From NCBI GenBank assembly GCA_900551455.1, contig URVV01000002.1:33348-97347 (forward strand): a stretch of 64,000 bases of DNA, in the 5' to 3' direction. The notes beneath the pieces were generated by a model that saw only the letters and a program-made list of their open reading frames with translations, was not told the DNA's origin and made no database searches. The DNA comes from an uncultured Mycoplasmatota bacterium (GTDB lineage: Bacteria; Bacillota_I; Bacilli_A; RF39; UBA660). This document shows positions 1 through 9,564 of the stretch, in pieces (position 1 is the first letter of the stretch; each line of letters starts with the position of its first letter). The translations under genes were made by a program, and so were the position numbers.

Positions 1-102
1 CAAATTAGTGGATATCGAGATTATATTATGAAGATTAGTCAAAAAGAGGTTAATGTTTATTTGTATTCAATTATGGATAATAAGCTTAGAAGAGTAATAT
101 AA
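1..102 (+). CDS. 3' end of an unidentified gene
   Basis: An open frame enters from the left edge and ends at TAA (100-102), giving a 33-residue C-terminal fragment rich in Tyr, Lys and Ile that ends LRRVI. The stop lies 18 bases before the next start and just before that gene's AGGAGG, so both are probably in one transcript. Too little is visible to name a family. The frame itself is clear; the function is unknown. Confidence 0.5.
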   Translation, partial: QISGYRDYIMKISQKEVNVYLYSIMDNKLRRVI

Positions 103-120
103 TGATATTAGGAGGATACA

Positions 121-963
121 ATGAGAAATAATATTATTGCCATTATGTATGATTTTGATAAGACTTTATGTGCTAAGGATATGCAGGAATATACGTTTAT
201 TCCTAATTTGGGGATAGATGCAAAAAGTTTTTGGGCAGAGGCTAACCGTGTTAGAGAAAATAATAAGATGGATCAAGTATTAACGTATATGTATTTAATG
301 TTTAAAAAGATGGTGGATAATAACCGTAGTTTGAAGAGGGATTATTTAAATGCGATGGGAAAGGAAATAGGACTTTTCCCTGGAGTTAATACTTGGTTTC
401 AAAGAATTAATGATTATGGTAAAAGTAGGGGGATGATTATTGAACATTATATTATTTCTTCAGGATTAAAAGAAATAATCGAAGGGACAAAGATAGGTAA
501 TGAATTTAAGGAAATTTATGCTTCTGAGTTCTTTTATAATGAGGATGGTAACGCAATGTGGCCTAAAATTGCAGTTAATTATACGAACAAAACACAATTC
601 TTAAATAGAATTAATAAAGGTGTGTTGGATATATCTGATGATAATGGCTTAAATAAGAAAATGTTGGATAATGATAGAAGGATATCCCATGCGAATATGA
701 TATATATTGGCGATGGCTTTACGGATGTTCCTTGTATGAAACTTACCAAAGATGGTGGGGGAGTAAGTGTTGCTGTATATACGGATAAAACTAAACATAT
801 TGCGAAGGGATTATTATCTGATGGAAGAATTAATTATATGGCTTTAGCGGATTATCGTGAGGGAATGCCAATAGATAAAATAATTAAGAAAACGATTGAT
901 GCAATGGCAACAAATACTGAATTAAAAAATATTGGATATTTTTTACAAGATGATGTAGAATAA
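121..963 (+). CDS. HAD-superfamily phosphatase
   Basis: Predicted Mg-dependent phosphohydrolase of 280 aa, cytosolic. HAD motif I is DFDKTL at residues 11-16, with nucleophile D11 and acid/base D13. Motif IV is GDGFTD at about 197-202. The long insertion after motif I (helical, residues about 20-90) is a C1-type cap, as in phosphoserine-phosphatase-like members. AGGAGG at 110-115 precedes the ATG by 5 bases. An HD-domain hydrolase follows after 21 bases, so the two may be cotranscribed. The substrate cannot be read from the sequence. Confidence 0.8.
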   Translation: MRNNIIAIMYDFDKTLCAKDMQEYTFIPNLGIDAKSFWAEANRVRENNKMDQVLTYMYLMFKKMVDNNRSLKRDYLNAMGKEIGLFPGVNTWFQRINDYGKSRGMIIEHYIISSGLKEIIEGTKIGNEFKEIYASEFFYNEDGNAMWPKIAVNYTNKTQFLNRINKGVLDISDDNGLNKKMLDNDRRISHANMIYIGDGFTDVPCMKLTKDGGGVSVAVYTDKTKHIAKGLLSDGRINYMALADYREGMPIDKIIKKTIDAMATNTELKNIGYFLQDDVE

Positions 964-984
964 AATAGAAGTGTTGGTGGTAAA

Positions 985-1581
985 ATGAAGTTAACTAGTA
1001 CAAAAGCTAGAGAGATGTTGGAAAATGCTCGTGGTAAAACAGAACACGATGGTTGGATTAATCATTCTATATGTGTAGGCAATACAGCATATAGGATAGC
1101 TAAGGCTTTACTTGAAAAAGGATATGATATTGATCCTAATAAGGCAAAGACTTTAGGCTATATTCACGATATTGGAAAAATGGTTGGACCTTTTCATCAT
1201 CATATTTTGAAAGGATACAAGTATCTAAAAGATTGCGGATATGATGAAGAGTATTGTAATATTAGTCTTACACATTCGTATTTAAATAACGATGTTAATT
1301 GTACAGCTGGAGGATTTCCTACAAAAAATAAATTTAGGGAGAATTTTATTAAAAATCATCATTATACAATATACGAGAAAATTATTAATTTATGTGATTT
1401 AATGTGTACTAATAAAGTTGTTACTCTTGAAAAACGATTAATAGATATTATTGTAAGAAGAGGGGTTTATCAAAATGCTCAATATCATATTAAAGAAGTA
1501 TTTAAGTTAAAAGATTATTTTGATAATCTTTTAGAATATAATTTATATGATTTGTTTCCAGAGATTAAAGATAATTTGTAA
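985..1581 (+). CDS. HD-domain phosphohydrolase
   Basis: 198-aa protein with an HD metal-binding domain: H27 in HSICVG, then H61-D62 in the HDIGK motif, a following HHH and HSY, and a late D in NLCDLM. HD proteins of this size hydrolyse nucleotides or phosphoesters; no more specific role can be read here. GTGGTGG-like SD sequence sits just before the ATG. It is 21 bases behind the HAD phosphatase and probably the last gene of that unit, since the ftsAZ promoter follows. Confidence 0.75.
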   Translation: MKLTSTKAREMLENARGKTEHDGWINHSICVGNTAYRIAKALLEKGYDIDPNKAKTLGYIHDIGKMVGPFHHHILKGYKYLKDCGYDEEYCNISLTHSYLNNDVNCTAGGFPTKNKFRENFIKNHHYTIYEKIINLCDLMCTNKVVTLEKRLIDIIVRRGVYQNAQYHIKEVFKLKDYFDNLLEYNLYDLFPEIKDNL

Positions 1582-1673
1582 CTATAAAGTAATACAGTTA
1601 GTGTTTACTTTTTTTCTTTTATTATTTATTTATACAAATTAACAAGAAGAGGATAAAAAATAAAAAGATATTG

Positions 1674-1702
1674 TTGATTTTACTAGAATTTTTGTGTATA
1701 AT
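1674..1702 (+). promoter_or_regulatory. sigma-A-type promoter for ftsAZ
   Basis: TTGATT at 1674-1679, a 17-base spacer, and TATAAT at 1697-1702, 32 bases before the ftsA start. This is a near-consensus housekeeping promoter, so ftsAZ has its own promoter here. Confidence 0.7.
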
Positions 1703-1734
1703 TAAATTGTATCATTTTAGGGAGAGTCGATATC

Positions 1735-2985
1735 ATGAAGAAAATATATACAAGTATTGATATTGGATCTGATACTGTTAAATTTTTAGTTGGAGAAGTA
1801 ATTCACGATAAGGTATATGTACTTGCTAGTAATTCAATTAAGTCTAAAGGTATTAGAAAGGGGTTAATTGTTGACTCTAATTTGGTTGTTAATACTATTA
1901 AAGATGGTATTAAAAAAATAAATGAAGAGTTAGGATTTGATATAAAGAAAGCTATCGTTAATGTTCCAGAATATAACGTTAAGTATATGTATGTTACAGG
2001 ACGTATTAATGTTAATGGAATGATAGATACAGAAAAGGTTAACAAGGTAATTAAGGATTCTGCTTATAATAAGATAGATAGAGATTATGAACTGGTTACA
2101 GTGGTTCCTCTTGAATTTATTTTAGATGATGAACAAAGTGTAGAATTTCCAGTTGGTAGAGAGTGTAAGACATTATCATTAAAGGGAATTATGATTACAG
2201 TTCCTAAGAAAAATGTTTACTCAGTTATTAGTGTAATGGAAGGAGCAGGACTTGAGATTGTTGACATTACTTTGTCTGGATTGGCAGATTATTATCAAGT
2301 TAGAACGCCAAAGCTAGATAATAAAGTTGGGGCAGTAGTTAATTTAGGACACGAAACGGTGAATGTTTCAATAATTAATCACGGGAAATTAATGAATACT
2401 GAAACTATTCAATTAGGTGGAGTTAATATTGAAAATGATATTGCTTATGTTTTCGGTGTTAATATAATAGATGCTAGAAAGATTAAAGAGAGATTTGCTT
2501 CTTGCCATAAGAGATTTACTAATTTGAATGATGTATATGAATTAGATAATAATATGGGAGAAAGAATTAAACTTAATCAACTTGAAGTTACTGAAGTTGT
2601 TATGAGTAGAGTAGTAGAGATACTTAATTATGCGAAAAAGCAGATTATGTTACTTACTAAAAAAGAAGTTCAATATATAGTTTTGACTGGTGGGCTTACA
2701 GAAATTAAATCTTTTAAAAATTTAGTATATGAAATTCTTGGAAAAGATGTTATAATATATTTAATGGAAGAAATAGGAATTAGAGATAACAAATATATTA
2801 CTGCTATGGGAATGATTAAATATTTTAATGATAAGATGGCAGTAAGGGGGAAAGAATATTCTATGATAAGCCAAGATGATGAAATGTTATTGTTGACTCC
2901 AGAAGACAAGAGAAAAAAAGAGAAAGAAAAAGCGGTTGTTACTAAGATGTTTAAAGGCTTTATTAGAAATAAGGAGGAAAAATAA
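1735..2985 (+). CDS. ftsA: cell division protein FtsA
   Basis: Actin-like ATPase that anchors FtsZ to the membrane at the division septum. The 416-aa length is typical. The phosphate-1 loop is visible as DIGSDTVK at residues 9-16, the second nucleotide motif as the [13 protein letters not shown] region, and the late adenosine-type loop as LTGGLTEI. The C-terminus is basic and amphipathic ([11 protein letters not shown]), the usual membrane-targeting helix. AGGGAGAG precedes the ATG. Its stop overlaps the ftsZ start (TAATG), implying translational coupling. ftsQ and other dcw genes are not adjacent, as in other reduced dcw arrangements. Confidence 0.95.
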   Translation: MKKIYTSIDIGSDTVKFLVGEVIHDKVYVLASNSIKSKGIRKGLIVDSNLVVNTIKDGIKKINEELGFDIKKAIVNVPEYNVKYMYVTGRINVNGMIDTEKVNKVIKDSAYNKIDRDYELVTVVPLEFILDDEQSVEFPVGRECKTLSLKGIMITVPKKNVYSVISVMEGAGLEIVDITLSGLADYYQVRTPKLDNKVGAVVNLGHETVNVSIINHGKLMNTETIQLGGVNIENDIAYVFGVNIIDARKIKERFASCHKRFTNLNDVYELDNNMGERIKLNQLEVTEVVMSRVVEILNYAKKQIMLLTKKEVQYIVLTGGLTEIKSFKNLVYEILGKDVIIYLMEEIGIRDNKYITAMGMIKYFNDKMAVRGKEYSMISQDDEMLLLTPEDKRKKEKEKAVVTKMFKGFIRNKEEK

Positions 2986-4064
2986 TGAATAATATGTTTG
3001 GTTTGGAAATGAATCAATTAGCTAAAATTAAAGTTGTAGGTATTGGTGGTGGCGGTTGTAATGCTGTTAATCGTATGATTGATTCAGGTCTTAAAGGCGT
3101 TGATTTTATTGTAGCAAATACAGATTTGCAGGTTTTGAATGATTCATTGGCACCAACTAAATTACAACTTGGTAGTAGCCTTACTGATGGACTTGGAGCT
3201 GGGGCGAATCCAGCTATTGGAAAGGAAGCAGCACTTGAGTCTAAAGATGAAATTGAAGAAGCATTAAAAGGCGCTGATATGGTGTTTGTTACTTGTGGTA
3301 TGGGTGGTGGCACCGGTACTGGAGCATCTCCTATTGTTGCTGAAATTGCTCAAGATCTTGGAGCTTTAACAGTAGGTATTGTTACTAAACCATTTAGTTT
3401 TGAAGGCAAAAAAAGAATGGAACAAGCAATAGCTGGTCTTGATGAATTAAAAAAACACGTAGATACATTGATAGTTATTCCAAATGACAAATTAAGAGAA
3501 TTAATCGATAAATCTACACCAATGCTAGAGGCGTTTAGAGAAGTTGATAATGTATTGCATAGAGGAGTACAATCTATATCTGATTTGATAGCTATTACTG
3601 GTCTTGTTAACTTGGATTTTGCTGATGTTAAAGCAGTTATGAAAGATAGAGGTAATGCTTTGATAGGTATTGGTGTCGGTTCTGGAGAAAATAGAGCAGT
3701 AGAAGCTGCTAAACAAGCAGTATCTTCACCACTTCTTGAAACTTCAATTAATGGAGCTACAGATGCAATTATCAATGTTACTGGTGGCAGTTCACTAACT
3801 TTATTTGAGGTTGAAGAAGCTGCTGAGGTTATTAGAACAGCTGCAAATACTGATATTAATACAATTTTTGGTGCAGTTATTAATGAGAATTTAACAGATG
3901 AAGTCATTGTAACGGTTATAGCTACAGGTTTTGAAGAACCAAGTGAACCATTATATCATAGCTTTAATTCTACTAAACGTGAAGATATGTATAAAGATGA
4001 CGATGATTATAACGAAAATGATTTAGATGTTCCTCCTTTTATAAGGGATAGACAAGATTTTTAA
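2985..4064 (+). CDS. ftsZ: cell division protein FtsZ
   Basis: Tubulin-like GTPase that forms the Z ring. [13 protein letters not shown] lies near residues 19-31, and the tubulin signature [10 protein letters not shown] at 107-116. The C-terminal linker is short and acidic, followed by the conserved tail DVPPFIRDR that binds FtsA and other partners. The 359-aa length is normal. AAGGAGG (2971-2977) lies inside the ftsA end, and start and stop overlap by one base. A Rho-independent terminator follows directly, so ftsA-ftsZ is a closed two-gene operon. Confidence 0.98.
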   Translation: MNNMFGLEMNQLAKIKVVGIGGGGCNAVNRMIDSGLKGVDFIVANTDLQVLNDSLAPTKLQLGSSLTDGLGAGANPAIGKEAALESKDEIEEALKGADMVFVTCGMGGGTGTGASPIVAEIAQDLGALTVGIVTKPFSFEGKKRMEQAIAGLDELKKHVDTLIVIPNDKLRELIDKSTPMLEAFREVDNVLHRGVQSISDLIAITGLVNLDFADVKAVMKDRGNALIGIGVGSGENRAVEAAKQAVSSPLLETSINGATDAIINVTGGSSLTLFEVEEAAEVIRTAANTDINTIFGAVINENLTDEVIVTVIATGFEEPSEPLYHSFNSTKREDMYKDDDDYNENDLDVPPFIRDRQDF

Positions 4065-4076
4065 GATAAATAATGG

Positions 4077-4099
4077 AAGGAAATTAAATTTCCTTTTTA
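4077..4099 (+). terminator. terminator after ftsZ
   Basis: Perfect 8-bp stem AAGGAAAT / ATTTCCTT with a 3-base loop, followed by a T run. Confidence 0.8.
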
Positions 4100-4138
4100 T
4101 TATTAAATGAATTTAAATATCAGAAGGATGAATGAGGT

Positions 4139-4816
4139 ATGAAGAAGAGAATTGTTGTTTTAATTGTTATAGTTATAATATTGTTATTTATATTAAACTA
4201 TTATAATTTATTACCAAAAAAGAAATATACTGCTAAAGATTTTATGATAAATACTGTAGTGAGTAGAGTTGATTTTAATAATAATGGTGTGGATGATTAT
4301 ACGGATTTTCTTATTGGAGCAAAGAAAGATGTGAAGAATAAACCAAAATATAGATCTAAATACTATAGTGGTGGATATCCAGGTGATAAGGAAGGCGTCT
4401 GTACGGATGTTATTTGGAGAGCGTTTAAGGAAGCAGGCTATTCACTTAAAGATATGATAGACAATGATATTGAAAAAAATCGATTGGATTATAATATTAA
4501 GATAATAGACAAGAATATTGATTTTAGAAGAGTAATTAATTTGAGAGTCTTTTTTGATAAATATGCAACAACTTTAACAAACGATATTTATGATATAGAT
4601 GAGTGGATGCCTGGTGATATAGTAATATTTGGAAACAATAAGCATATAGGGATGGTGTCTGATTATCGAAATAAAAAAGGAATAGTATATATTATTCATA
4701 ATGGGGGACAACCGGTTAGAGATGAAGATTATTTACCTAGAGCAGTAGTTACAAAACATTATAGATTTGATGCTTCGATAGTGAATAAAGATATTTTAGT
4801 TCGTTGGAATTCTTAG
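4139..4816 (+). CDS. DUF1287 (YijF-like) secreted/anchored protein
   Basis: 225 aa with one N-terminal hydrophobic segment (residues about 4-20), so membrane-anchored or secreted. The body matches DUF1287: GVCTDV with a conserved Cys, a late MPGDIV, and HIGMVSD with a conserved His, an NlpC/P60-like Cys-His arrangement. This suggests a peptidase or amidase fold acting in the envelope, but activity is not established for the family as far as I know. AGAAGG lies about 11 bases before the start. It is flanked by division genes and an M23 endopeptidase, consistent with an envelope role. Confidence 0.75.
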   Translation: MKKRIVVLIVIVIILLFILNYYNLLPKKKYTAKDFMINTVVSRVDFNNNGVDDYTDFLIGAKKDVKNKPKYRSKYYSGGYPGDKEGVCTDVIWRAFKEAGYSLKDMIDNDIEKNRLDYNIKIIDKNIDFRRVINLRVFFDKYATTLTNDIYDIDEWMPGDIVIFGNNKHIGMVSDYRNKKGIVYIIHNGGQPVRDEDYLPRAVVTKHYRFDASIVNKDILVRWNS

Positions 4817-4858
4817 GCTTTTACACATTTTAAAAAAATTATTATTTACTTATAATTA

Positions 4859-4887
4859 TTGACTTTAAAATAAAATATCTATATAAT
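4859..4887 (+). promoter_or_regulatory. promoter for the M23 peptidase gene
   Basis: TTGACT at 4859-4864, a 17-base spacer, TATAAT at 4882-4887. The expected start near 4894 falls on the SD sequence, giving a 5' leader of only about 12 bases. Confidence 0.7.
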
Positions 4888-4905
4888 TATATTAAGGTGG
4901 TAAGA

Positions 4906-6096
4906 ATGAAAAGAAGATGTTTATTTTTATTAATGTTAGTTTTTTTATTGTTAGTACCTATTGTTAGAGTTGATGCGAAAACGTTACAGGATATGTACGA
5001 TCAGTTAGCAGATTTGCAAGTTAAATATAACAATAGTAAAAATAATGTTAAGCTTACACAAGATCAAATTAATAAGTTAAACAAGGAAATATCTAGTATT
5101 GAAAGTTCAATAGAACAAATTCGTGGAGAAATTAAGACTGCAGAGGCGGACATAGCAAAAAGTAAAGAAACAATTGAGTCAAAAAAGATTGAAACAGATG
5201 GGCTGATTCAGTTTTTACAGATATCAAACGGAGGAAATATTTATTTAGAATATTTATTCGATGCGGAAAATTATACAGATTTTATTTATAGATATGAGGT
5301 TGTTAAGCAACTTACTAATTATAATTCGGATTTGATAGATGAACTTGAACAGTTAATTTTAGACTTGCAAAAGAAAGAAAAAGAATTAAAAGAAAAAAAT
5401 ATTAAATTGGAGAATAATCGTAAGGAATTGACACAAAAAGTTAATACACTTAGTTATAGCTTGACTAATTTTCAATCTGAAGGTGTAGATTTGGCTGAAG
5501 ATATCAATAATCTTAAAAAAGTTATTCAAGTTTATGCAGATATGGGCTGTTCTAGAAATCAAGATATTGCTACTTGTACTACGTCAATTAATGCTTATGG
5601 TTGGAAGTATCCGTTAGCTAAGGGTTGTGTTACGAGTGAATTTACGCGTTCAATTAGAAATGATTGGAGTGGTGGTGGAGCTCACTACGCGATAGATTTG
5701 GATTGTGTTAGTGAAGGAACACCAATTTATGCAGCAGCTGATGGAGTTATAGCTCGTATTGCTAATTATGAGACTTGTGGAGGAAATGCATTATATATAA
5801 CTCATACGGTAAATGGAAAAAAATATACTACTGTATATATGCATTTGTTAAAATATGCTGATTCTACATATGTTGGTAAAGTCGTAACAGATAAGACAGT
5901 TATTGGATATGTTGGTGGTTGGAGTACTTCTGCAGCACATGGCGGAAAAGATCGCTGTACTACGGGAACTCATTTGCATTTTGGAATTGCTGAGGGACAT
6001 AATCCTTGGAATTTTAATCCTTATGCAATTAATCCAAGAGAAATATTTGCTTTCCCTAAACTTGTTTATAATGGTGGAGGATATTTTTATAGATAA
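4906..6096 (+). CDS. M23 peptidase with coiled coil (CwlO/EnvC-like)
   Basis: 396-aa secreted protein predicted to cleave peptidoglycan cross-bridges or to activate amidases during division. A signal peptide (MKRR, a Leu/Phe-rich core, cleavage near VDA) is followed by a long heptad-rich coiled coil, about residues 25-190. The C-terminal LytM/M23 domain keeps HYAIDLD, GTPIYAAADG and the metal-binding GTHLHFG. I chose the ATG at 4906 because AAGGTGG (4894-4900) sits 5 bases upstream; the GTG at 4897 lies inside that SD. The domain order matches hydrolases associated with FtsEX/FtsZ in other bacteria. Confidence 0.9.
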   Translation: MKRRCLFLLMLVFLLLVPIVRVDAKTLQDMYDQLADLQVKYNNSKNNVKLTQDQINKLNKEISSIESSIEQIRGEIKTAEADIAKSKETIESKKIETDGLIQFLQISNGGNIYLEYLFDAENYTDFIYRYEVVKQLTNYNSDLIDELEQLILDLQKKEKELKEKNIKLENNRKELTQKVNTLSYSLTNFQSEGVDLAEDINNLKKVIQVYADMGCSRNQDIATCTTSINAYGWKYPLAKGCVTSEFTRSIRNDWSGGGAHYAIDLDCVSEGTPIYAAADGVIARIANYETCGGNALYITHTVNGKKYTTVYMHLLKYADSTYVGKVVTDKTVIGYVGGWSTSAAHGGKDRCTTGTHLHFGIAEGHNPWNFNPYAINPREIFAFPKLVYNGGGYFYR

Positions 6097-6100
6097 TAGT

Positions 6101-6127
6101 TGGGATCAATTACTGATCCCATTTTTT
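6101..6127 (+). terminator. terminator after M23 gene
   Basis: 8-bp perfect stem TGGGATCA / TGATCCCA with a 5-base loop, followed by six T. Confidence 0.8.
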
Positions 6128-6142
6128 GAAAGAAGGTAAATT

Positions 6143-8473
6143 ATGGATGGTTTAAACGAAAAAGATATAGAGTATAGAGTTAATAATCATTTAGTTAATA
6201 ATGAAGATATTAAAAACTCTCGATCATTAAAAGAAATTGTTTTATCTAATACGATTACTTTATTTAATGTAATTCATTTGGTTTTATTTGTTTTAGTATT
6301 AACTACTGGATCTATAAAGAATGCAACCTTTATCTTTTCTATCTTAATTAATACATTTATTAGTATTTATCAAGAAATAAAGGCAAAGATTATAGTTGAT
6401 AAATTGAAAATCGCAACAGTATCTAAGATTAATGTAATAAGGAATGGTAAAAAAACTTCAATATTACCGGAGGAAATTGTACTTGATGATTTGTTATATT
6501 TAAATCAAGGTGATAGTTTGATTGTAGATGCTAAAATTGTTAAGTCTTCTAATCTTGAAGTTGATGAATCTATTATTACTGGCGAAAGTGATTCTATATT
6601 AAAAAAAGAAAATGATATGGTGATATCTGGTTCAATTGTTACTTGCGGAACAGGATATGCTAAAGTTACTTCAATAAATAAAGATACATATGCTAATAAC
6701 TTAATTAAGGAAGCAAGCAAAACTGTAGATGATTCTTCTTATTTAATGAAAAATATTAATGCTATACTTAAAGTGGTTACGTTTCTTATTATTCCCGTTG
6801 GAGTACTTTTGTTTATTACACAATTCTTTCATAGTGGACAATCATATTCCGAATCAATTTTATCTTCAGTAGCAGGTATTATTGGAATGATTCCGGATGG
6901 CTTGGTATTACTTACTTCAATATCTTTAACTGTTGGAGTTATTAAAATGGCATCAAAAAAAGTTATTATTCAAAAGTTATCTGGTATTGAACTTTTAGCT
7001 TGCGTTGATACACTATGTTTAGATAAAACTGGTACTATTACCGATGGTAGTATGGATGTTGTTAATGTGCTATATGAAAATAGTGATAAAAATTATGTTA
7101 ATGATATTATATCAAATATGATATATGAGGATGGAAATGCTACGAATAATGCTTTGGTGAAGAAATTTAAGATTAAAAATAATAAAAAGGTTATTAATAA
7201 AATTCCATTTTCTTCAGCTAGAAAATATTCTTTAACTGAATTTGAAGATGAAAAATTTGCTTTGGGAGCATTAGAATATATTACTAATAAAAAAGTTACT
7301 GATTATAGTGATTTAAATAAATATATAGAAGAAGGATATCGTATACTTACTCTTGTTTCTTGTGGAAAAGAATTTGATACTAAAAAGAATACAGTGTTAG
7401 CATTTATTATAATTAAAGATAATATACGTTCTAATGCTAAAGAAACTTTGGAATATTTTAAACAGCAAAAAGTTGATATTAAAATTATATCTGGGGATAA
7501 TCCAATTACCGTTTCTAATATTTTAAGGCAATTAGATATAGAGGGATATGATAAATTTGTTGCGGGGGGAGATTTACCTAGTGATTATAATGAAATGATT
7601 AAAATTGTGGATAATTATACTATATTTGGTAGAGTAACACCTTATCAAAAACAAATGATAGTTAAGGCCTTAAAAGAAAAAAAGACTGTAGGCTATATTG
7701 GAGATGGTGTAAATGATATATTAGCTTTGAAAGAATCAGATTGTGGTATTGCTTTGGCAAGTGGTATTAGTGCGGCTCGTAGTGTATCAGAAGTAGTTTT
7801 GACTGACTCAGACTTCTCAGTGTTACCAAAAATTGTAGATGAAGGCAGACGTGTGGTTAATAATATTGAACGTGTGGCAAGTATGTATCTAATTAAAACA
7901 GTTTATTCATTTTTAATCTCTATATTGTGTATTATCTTGTCACATGAGTATCCATTTTATCCGATTCAGTTATCTTTAATTGGTGCTATATGTGTAGGTA
8001 TTCCTTCCTTCTTTTTAGCTATTGAACCAAATTATAATAAGGTTTCCAAAGGTTTTTTAGTTAAAGTTTTTAGAAATGCTTTACCAAGTGGTTTATGTGT
8101 GTTTATTAATATTTGGTTTTTAATAGCAATATCTTATATATTTAATATTGATTTTGAAAGTTTAAGATTCGTTGCGGTATGTGTTACAGGCTATTTAAAT
8201 TTGAGATTACTTTATAATGTTAGTAAACCCCTTTCATTAATTAGAAAAATTTTAGTTTATACTTGTTTTATAGTATTTTACATTTTACTATTTATTTTAA
8301 AAGATTTCTTGTTAATTGAAAAGATTAATTTAAGATTATTATTGTTTTCAATACTTATAATTTTATCTAACAGTTATATAACGGAGTTCTTAGAAGAGAT
8401 ATATGATAAAATTGTAATATTTATAAGGAAAAGAAAAGAAAAAAGGAATTTAAAGAGGAAAGTAGTAGGATAA
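6143..8473 (+). CDS. P-type cation-transporting ATPase (CtpE-like)
   Basis: 776-aa inner-membrane pump. The actuator motif TGES lies near residue 142, the phosphorylation motif DKTGT at D294, and the hinge GDGVND with the SDCGIAL follow-on near 520-540. The fourth transmembrane segment carries the PDGL variant of the PEGL motif, and the C-terminus adds about five more helices. No N-terminal metal-binding Cys domains are present, which argues against Cu/Cd pumps. The architecture resembles CtpE-type, probable Ca-transporting ATPases, but ion specificity is an inference. AAGGTAAATT precedes the ATG, and the next gene begins after 1 base. Confidence 0.88.
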   Translation: MDGLNEKDIEYRVNNHLVNNEDIKNSRSLKEIVLSNTITLFNVIHLVLFVLVLTTGSIKNATFIFSILINTFISIYQEIKAKIIVDKLKIATVSKINVIRNGKKTSILPEEIVLDDLLYLNQGDSLIVDAKIVKSSNLEVDESIITGESDSILKKENDMVISGSIVTCGTGYAKVTSINKDTYANNLIKEASKTVDDSSYLMKNINAILKVVTFLIIPVGVLLFITQFFHSGQSYSESILSSVAGIIGMIPDGLVLLTSISLTVGVIKMASKKVIIQKLSGIELLACVDTLCLDKTGTITDGSMDVVNVLYENSDKNYVNDIISNMIYEDGNATNNALVKKFKIKNNKKVINKIPFSSARKYSLTEFEDEKFALGALEYITNKKVTDYSDLNKYIEEGYRILTLVSCGKEFDTKKNTVLAFIIIKDNIRSNAKETLEYFKQQKVDIKIISGDNPITVSNILRQLDIEGYDKFVAGGDLPSDYNEMIKIVDNYTIFGRVTPYQKQMIVKALKEKKTVGYIGDGVNDILALKESDCGIALASGISAARSVSEVVLTDSDFSVLPKIVDEGRRVVNNIERVASMYLIKTVYSFLISILCIILSHEYPFYPIQLSLIGAICVGIPSFFLAIEPNYNKVSKGFLVKVFRNALPSGLCVFINIWFLIAISYIFNIDFESLRFVAVCVTGYLNLRLLYNVSKPLSLIRKILVYTCFIVFYILLFILKDFLLIEKINLRLLLFSILIILSNSYITEFLEEIYDKIVIFIRKRKEKRNLKRKVVG

Positions 8474-8474
8474 T

Positions 8475-9359
8475 ATGTTAAAAAAGAACAATTTGTGGAG
8501 AATTATTTGGATAGTAGGTATTTATGGAGTATTAGTGCTTATTTTGTATTTGATTATTAGTTATAAGGTGAAATGGGAAAATTTGGATTTAAATAAGTAT
8601 TTGTATTTTTATGATTGTAGTCACCAATTATGTACTTCCAGTGTTTCACAAGAAAAATTTTATGGTAGGTTAATGTGTGCTAATGATACTTGTCCATTTA
8701 TTAAAGAAAAAAAAGATAATATTTTAATAATGAGTAAAGATAATGTAGAATTTTTATACGATTATATGGATGATAAGATAATTAATAATAATTATGTTAG
8801 TTATAGATTTGTAACAAATAATAATTATATTGTTCAAAGAGAAGATGGACGGCAAGGAGTAATTGATAGTACAGGAACAGCTTTGACAGATTTTAATTAT
8901 TCATATATTAAGGATTATAAAAATGGTTATTTTTCTGTGATGGAAAATAATAAGTTTAAAATTATTAATAAAGATAAGGATATAGATACGGGATATTTAT
9001 TCGATGATGTTGTATTAATAAATGATAATATTTATGCCTATAGTGATGATAATAAAACTACCTATCAAATAGCTAGTTATTCAACAAATAAGTCTGTTAA
9101 TAATATTAAATATGATTATATATATGCTTTGGATAATTTAATTTTAGTATTCTATAATAAGAGTATTGATATATTCGATGAAAACTTAAAATCAAAATTA
9201 TTAATGCCAATTCGTACTTTTTATACATATCAAGAAGAGAAGGTGAGGGCTAGTTTAGATTTTAATATAAGTAATAGTGTTTTAAGTTTTACAGTATTTA
9301 ATAATAGTAATACATATATGATATATAGATATGATTTAAAAAACAATAAATTACTTTAG
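8475..9359 (+). CDS. membrane-anchored WG-repeat-like protein
   Basis: 294 aa, not a named family I can be sure of. One N-terminal transmembrane helix (about residues 10-29) is followed by an extracytoplasmic domain with repeated beta-type units. One unit, REDGRQGVIDSTG followed by ALTDFNY, resembles a KWG/WG repeat. Four Cys near residues 50-75 (DCSHQLC, CANDTC) may form disulfides or bind a metal. The start is 1 base after the ATPase stop, so the two are translationally coupled and may work together. Confidence 0.55.
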   Translation: MLKKNNLWRIIWIVGIYGVLVLILYLIISYKVKWENLDLNKYLYFYDCSHQLCTSSVSQEKFYGRLMCANDTCPFIKEKKDNILIMSKDNVEFLYDYMDDKIINNNYVSYRFVTNNNYIVQREDGRQGVIDSTGTALTDFNYSYIKDYKNGYFSVMENNKFKIINKDKDIDTGYLFDDVVLINDNIYAYSDDNKTTYQIASYSTNKSVNNIKYDYIYALDNLILVFYNKSIDIFDENLKSKLLMPIRTFYTYQEEKVRASLDFNISNSVLSFTVFNNSNTYMIYRYDLKNNKLL

Positions 9360-9375
9360 TAAAATTAAAGTTATT

Positions 9376-9410
9376 AAAAAGAATAGGGGACTTACTACCC
9401 TATTCTTTTT
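9376..9410. terminator. bidirectional terminator
   Basis: 13-bp stem AAAAAGAATAGGG / CCCTATTCTTTTT with a 9-base loop between two convergent genes. It has A and T tracts on both sides, so it can serve both strands. It overlaps the last codons of the minus-strand DUF1540 gene. Confidence 0.85.
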
Positions 9411-9564
9411 CTTTAAATGAATTACATATTGTTTCTTTTTTAGTGTTACAATTACATTTATCACAGGTACATGATACATCTATTTCTTCTAAATTACATT
9501 CATTTGTATCACTATTATTAAATTTACAATTTGTAACATCACATTTAATGTTTTGATTTGCCAT
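9400..9564 (-). CDS. DUF1540 cysteine-rich small protein
   Basis: 54-aa protein with seven or more Cys in the DUF1540 pattern: C8 and C13 in IKCDVTNC, C23, CTCDKCNC and a final C in TICNSF. Metal binding is likely; members are common in spore-forming Firmicutes, with no assigned reaction. I chose ATG at 9564 because GGAGG lies 5 bases upstream. The longer in-frame extension upstream has no SD. Confidence 0.75.
   Translation of the reverse strand: MANQNIKCDVTNCKFNNSDTNECNLEEIDVSCTCDKCNCNTKKETICNSFKEKE

Noticed and set aside
3014..3907. Long frames on the minus strand opposite ftsZ
   Set aside because: They are shadows of ftsZ codons: no SD, low-complexity Ser/Thr/Ala composition and no family match.
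5903..6139. Second + strand frame overlapping the end of the M23 gene
   Set aside because: It overlaps the conserved peptidase motifs in another frame and has no SD; its end runs through the terminator.
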